In this document: positions 62,448 through 64,000 of the stretch, piece after piece
Numbering within the stretch: the stretch's first letter is position 1
How the letters are laid out: each line of letters begins with the position of its first letter
DNA from: Sphaerotilus mobilis
GTDB taxonomy: Bacteria; Pseudomonadota; Gammaproteobacteria; Burkholderiales; Burkholderiaceae_C
Reading direction: 5' to 3'
DNA length: 64,000 nucleotides
NCBI RefSeq assembly: GCF_004216565.1
Contig: NZ_SGWV01000007.1
Location: 682,001-746,000, forward strand
Notes under the pieces: generated by a model
What the model was told of the DNA's origin: nothing
What the model saw: the letters and a program-made list of their open reading frames with translations, nothing else
The model's database searches: none
Position numbers and translations under genes: made by a program

Positions 62448-63548
62448 GTGACCGATCCGACCCTGCCCCCGTCCAGCGACCTGACCGTTTCCGACTTCGA
62501 TTTCGCGCTGCCGCCCGAGCTGATCGCGCAGCATCCCGCCGCCGAGCGCAGCGCCTCGCGGCTGCTGGACGGCCGGGGCGCGACGCCGGTCGACCGCATC
62601 TTCCGCGAGCTGCCGGGGCTGCTGTCGGCGGGTGATCTGCTGGTCTTCAACGACACCCAGGTGATCCGCGCCCGGCTGCACGGCGCCAAAGATTCGGGCG
62701 GTTCGGTCGAGGCGCTGGTCGAGCGCGTGCTGCCGGTCGGGCCGTCGGGCACGCACGAGGTCTGGGCCCACCTGCGCGCCAGCAAGTCGCCCAAGCCGGG
62801 TCAGGGCGTGGTCTTCCGCAGCGATGCGGGCGAGACCTTCCGCGCCGAGGTGCTGGGCCGCTGCGGGCCGGAGAACGGGCTGTTCCACCTGCGCTTCCCG
62901 TCGGACGTGTTCGCGCTGCTGGAGCGCTGCGGCCACATCCCCCTGCCGCCCTACATCACCCATGCCGACGATGCCGAGGACGCGCGCCGCTACCAGACCG
63001 TGTTCGCGCGCACGCCCGGTGCGGTGGCGGCGCCGACCGCCGCCTTGCACTTCGACGAGGCCGTGCTGGCCGCCCTGGCCGAGCGTGGTATCGAGCGGGC
63101 CAGCGTGACGCTGCATGTCGGGGCGGGCACCTTCCAGCCGGTGCGGGTCGAGCGCATCGCCGAACACCGCATGCACAGCGAGTGGTTCGAGGTGCCAGCG
63201 GCGACCGTCGCCGCCATCGAGGCCACACGGGCGCGCGGCGGCCGCGTTGTTGCGGTCGGCACGACGACGCTGCGGGCGCTCGAATCGGCCGCCCGAGACA
63301 GCGCCGCACAAGGCCTGCCGCTGCAGGCTGGCGCGCGCGAGACGGACATCTTCATCACGCCGGGCTTCCCCTTCCGCGTGGTCGACCGGCTGGTCACCAA
63401 CTTCCACCTGCCGCGCAGCACGCTGCTGATGCTGGTCAGCGCCTTTGCCGGCCATGCGCGCATGCACGCGCTCTACGACCACGCGATCGCGCAGCGCTAC
63501 CGCTTCTTCAGCTACGGCGACGCGATGCTGCTGGACCGGCAGGGCTGA
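62448..63548 (+). CDS. queA: S-adenosylmethionine:tRNA ribosyltransferase-isomerase QueA
   Basis: Builds the epoxycyclopentane ring of queuosine in tRNA. 366 aa from the GTG at 62448 ([15 protein letters not shown]). Family landmarks '[20 protein letters not shown]', '[16 protein letters not shown]', 'HIPLPPYI', '[21 protein letters not shown]', '[15 protein letters not shown]' and '[19 protein letters not shown]'. tgt, its usual follower, is not downstream within the window. Confidence 0.97.
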   Translation: MTDPTLPPSSDLTVSDFDFALPPELIAQHPAAERSASRLLDGRGATPVDRIFRELPGLLSAGDLLVFNDTQVIRARLHGAKDSGGSVEALVERVLPVGPSGTHEVWAHLRASKSPKPGQGVVFRSDAGETFRAEVLGRCGPENGLFHLRFPSDVFALLERCGHIPLPPYITHADDAEDARRYQTVFARTPGAVAAPTAALHFDEAVLAALAERGIERASVTLHVGAGTFQPVRVERIAEHRMHSEWFEVPAATVAAIEATRARGGRVVAVGTTTLRALESAARDSAAQGLPLQAGARETDIFITPGFPFRVVDRLVTNFHLPRSTLLMLVSAFAGHARMHALYDHAIAQRYRFFSYGDAMLLDRQG

Positions 63549-63760
63549 GGCAGCGTCCCGAGGCAGCGCCCCGAGGCCGCTGTCCCAAGCCGCCACATGG
63601 CTGCGCTCCAAACGGGTGTTGCACTGCAGCAGCGGCACCACAGGGCGGGGGTCCAGGTGTTCCACGCTGACAAAACGCCGGTCGCGCTTGACGCCGCGCA
63701 AACGGGGCGCGTGGACTGGGGCCAAGCTGACGTCATTCCCCTGAACGACGGAGCTGATCC

Positions 63761-64000
63761 ATGACCCCGACCCCTCACCTTGCTGCCCGCATGGCCACCC
63801 GATTTGCGGCCACCGGTGCCCTCTTGCTGGCCACCACCGCGACGACGGCCGCCGGCCTGAACGATGACGGCGCGCACCAGCTCGCCGCCAAGGCCGGCTG
63901 CCCCACCTGCCACGCCGTCGAACGGGGTGCCAAGGGCCCGGAAGGCCTGCCGCCGATCGGCCCGGCCTGGCGCGATGTGGCCCTGAAGTACAAGGGCCAG
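63761..64000 (+). CDS. Class I c-type cytochrome, 3'-truncated by window edge
   Basis: 80 codons are visible. The first ~30 residues form a Sec signal peptide ('AARMATRFAATGALLLATTA'), then 'LAAKAGCPTCHAVERGAKGP' with one heme-attachment CxxCH and 'GPAWRDVALKYKGQ', typical of small monoheme cytochromes such as c-551/c-552. The 212 nt between queA and this gene hold no other gene; GAG-rich 'CGGAG' precedes the ATG. The distal Met would lie beyond the window. Confidence 0.88.
   Translation, partial: MTPTPHLAARMATRFAATGALLLATTATTAAGLNDDGAHQLAAKAGCPTCHAVERGAKGPEGLPPIGPAWRDVALKYKGQ

Overview
The window reads as the chromosome of a high-GC betaproteobacterium of the order Burkholderiales, most like the Leptothrix/Sphaerotilus/Rubrivivax group. 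The reasons are the single-polar-flagellum genes flhB-flhA-flhF-flhG-fliA, separate hisI and hisE genes next to hinT-tatABC, the murA-bolA-ABC transporter block beside hisG, a cytochrome c4-like gene beside oxyR, and a GC-rich palindromic intergenic element of a type common in that order. The genus is an inference. I saw no tRNA, rRNA or CRISPR array.

Layout. 0-1.5 kb: end of a bacteriohemerythrin gene, a small membrane protein and a ParDE toxin-antitoxin pair. 1.5-9.7 kb (minus): flagellar export and placement genes flhB, flhA, flhF, a degenerate flhG, the flagellar sigma factor fliA and a soluble chemoreceptor. 9.7-17.8 kb: HD-GYP protein, cytochrome c, oxyR, a large GGDEF/EAL protein, ubiA and pdxA. 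17.9-22.1 kb: hisI, hisE, hinT, tatABC and a DegS-like protease. 22-27.2 kb: NIF3-like protein, glutathione transferase, extradiol dioxygenase and a large FtsX-type permease.

27.2-33.7 kb is the main accessory region: a sedentary chromosomal integron. On the right is a truncated, plus-strand integron integrase (IntI) gene. To its left lie a probable attI region and about seven cassettes, all on the minus strand, separated by seven quasi-palindromic attC sites with GCCTAAC...GTTAGGC-type ends. The cassettes carry a TIR-domain ATPase, a putative AbiC-type abortive-infection membrane protein, a MbcA/ParS-like antitoxin domain, a predicted lipoprotein and several small unknown proteins. An IS110-family transposase remnant closes the distal end. 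The lost C-terminal half of IntI suggests that the array can no longer shuffle by itself.

33.7-42.5 kb: chemotaxis genes (two membrane chemoreceptors, cheA, cheY, a cheZ-like gene; minus strand) and a divergent sensor kinase/regulator pair. 42.5-50 kb (minus): hisG-D-C-B-H-A-F and murA. One inversion of roughly 17.9-42.5 kb would rejoin hisF to hisI-hisE-hinT-tatABC, so the ancestral his operon seems to have been split by an inversion. 50-55.3 kb: bolA, an ABC-2 transporter, a TetR regulator and several small one-domain proteins.

55.3-59.5 kb is a second accessory patch: a divergent copy of one integron cassette, a PIN-domain gene with an attC site just upstream, the tail of a Shedu/DUF4263-like gene, a decayed IS1595-type transposase and two AT-richer unknown genes. 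59.6-64 kb: recG, a Doc toxin with an AbrB-type antitoxin, queA and the start of a c-type cytochrome gene that runs off the window.
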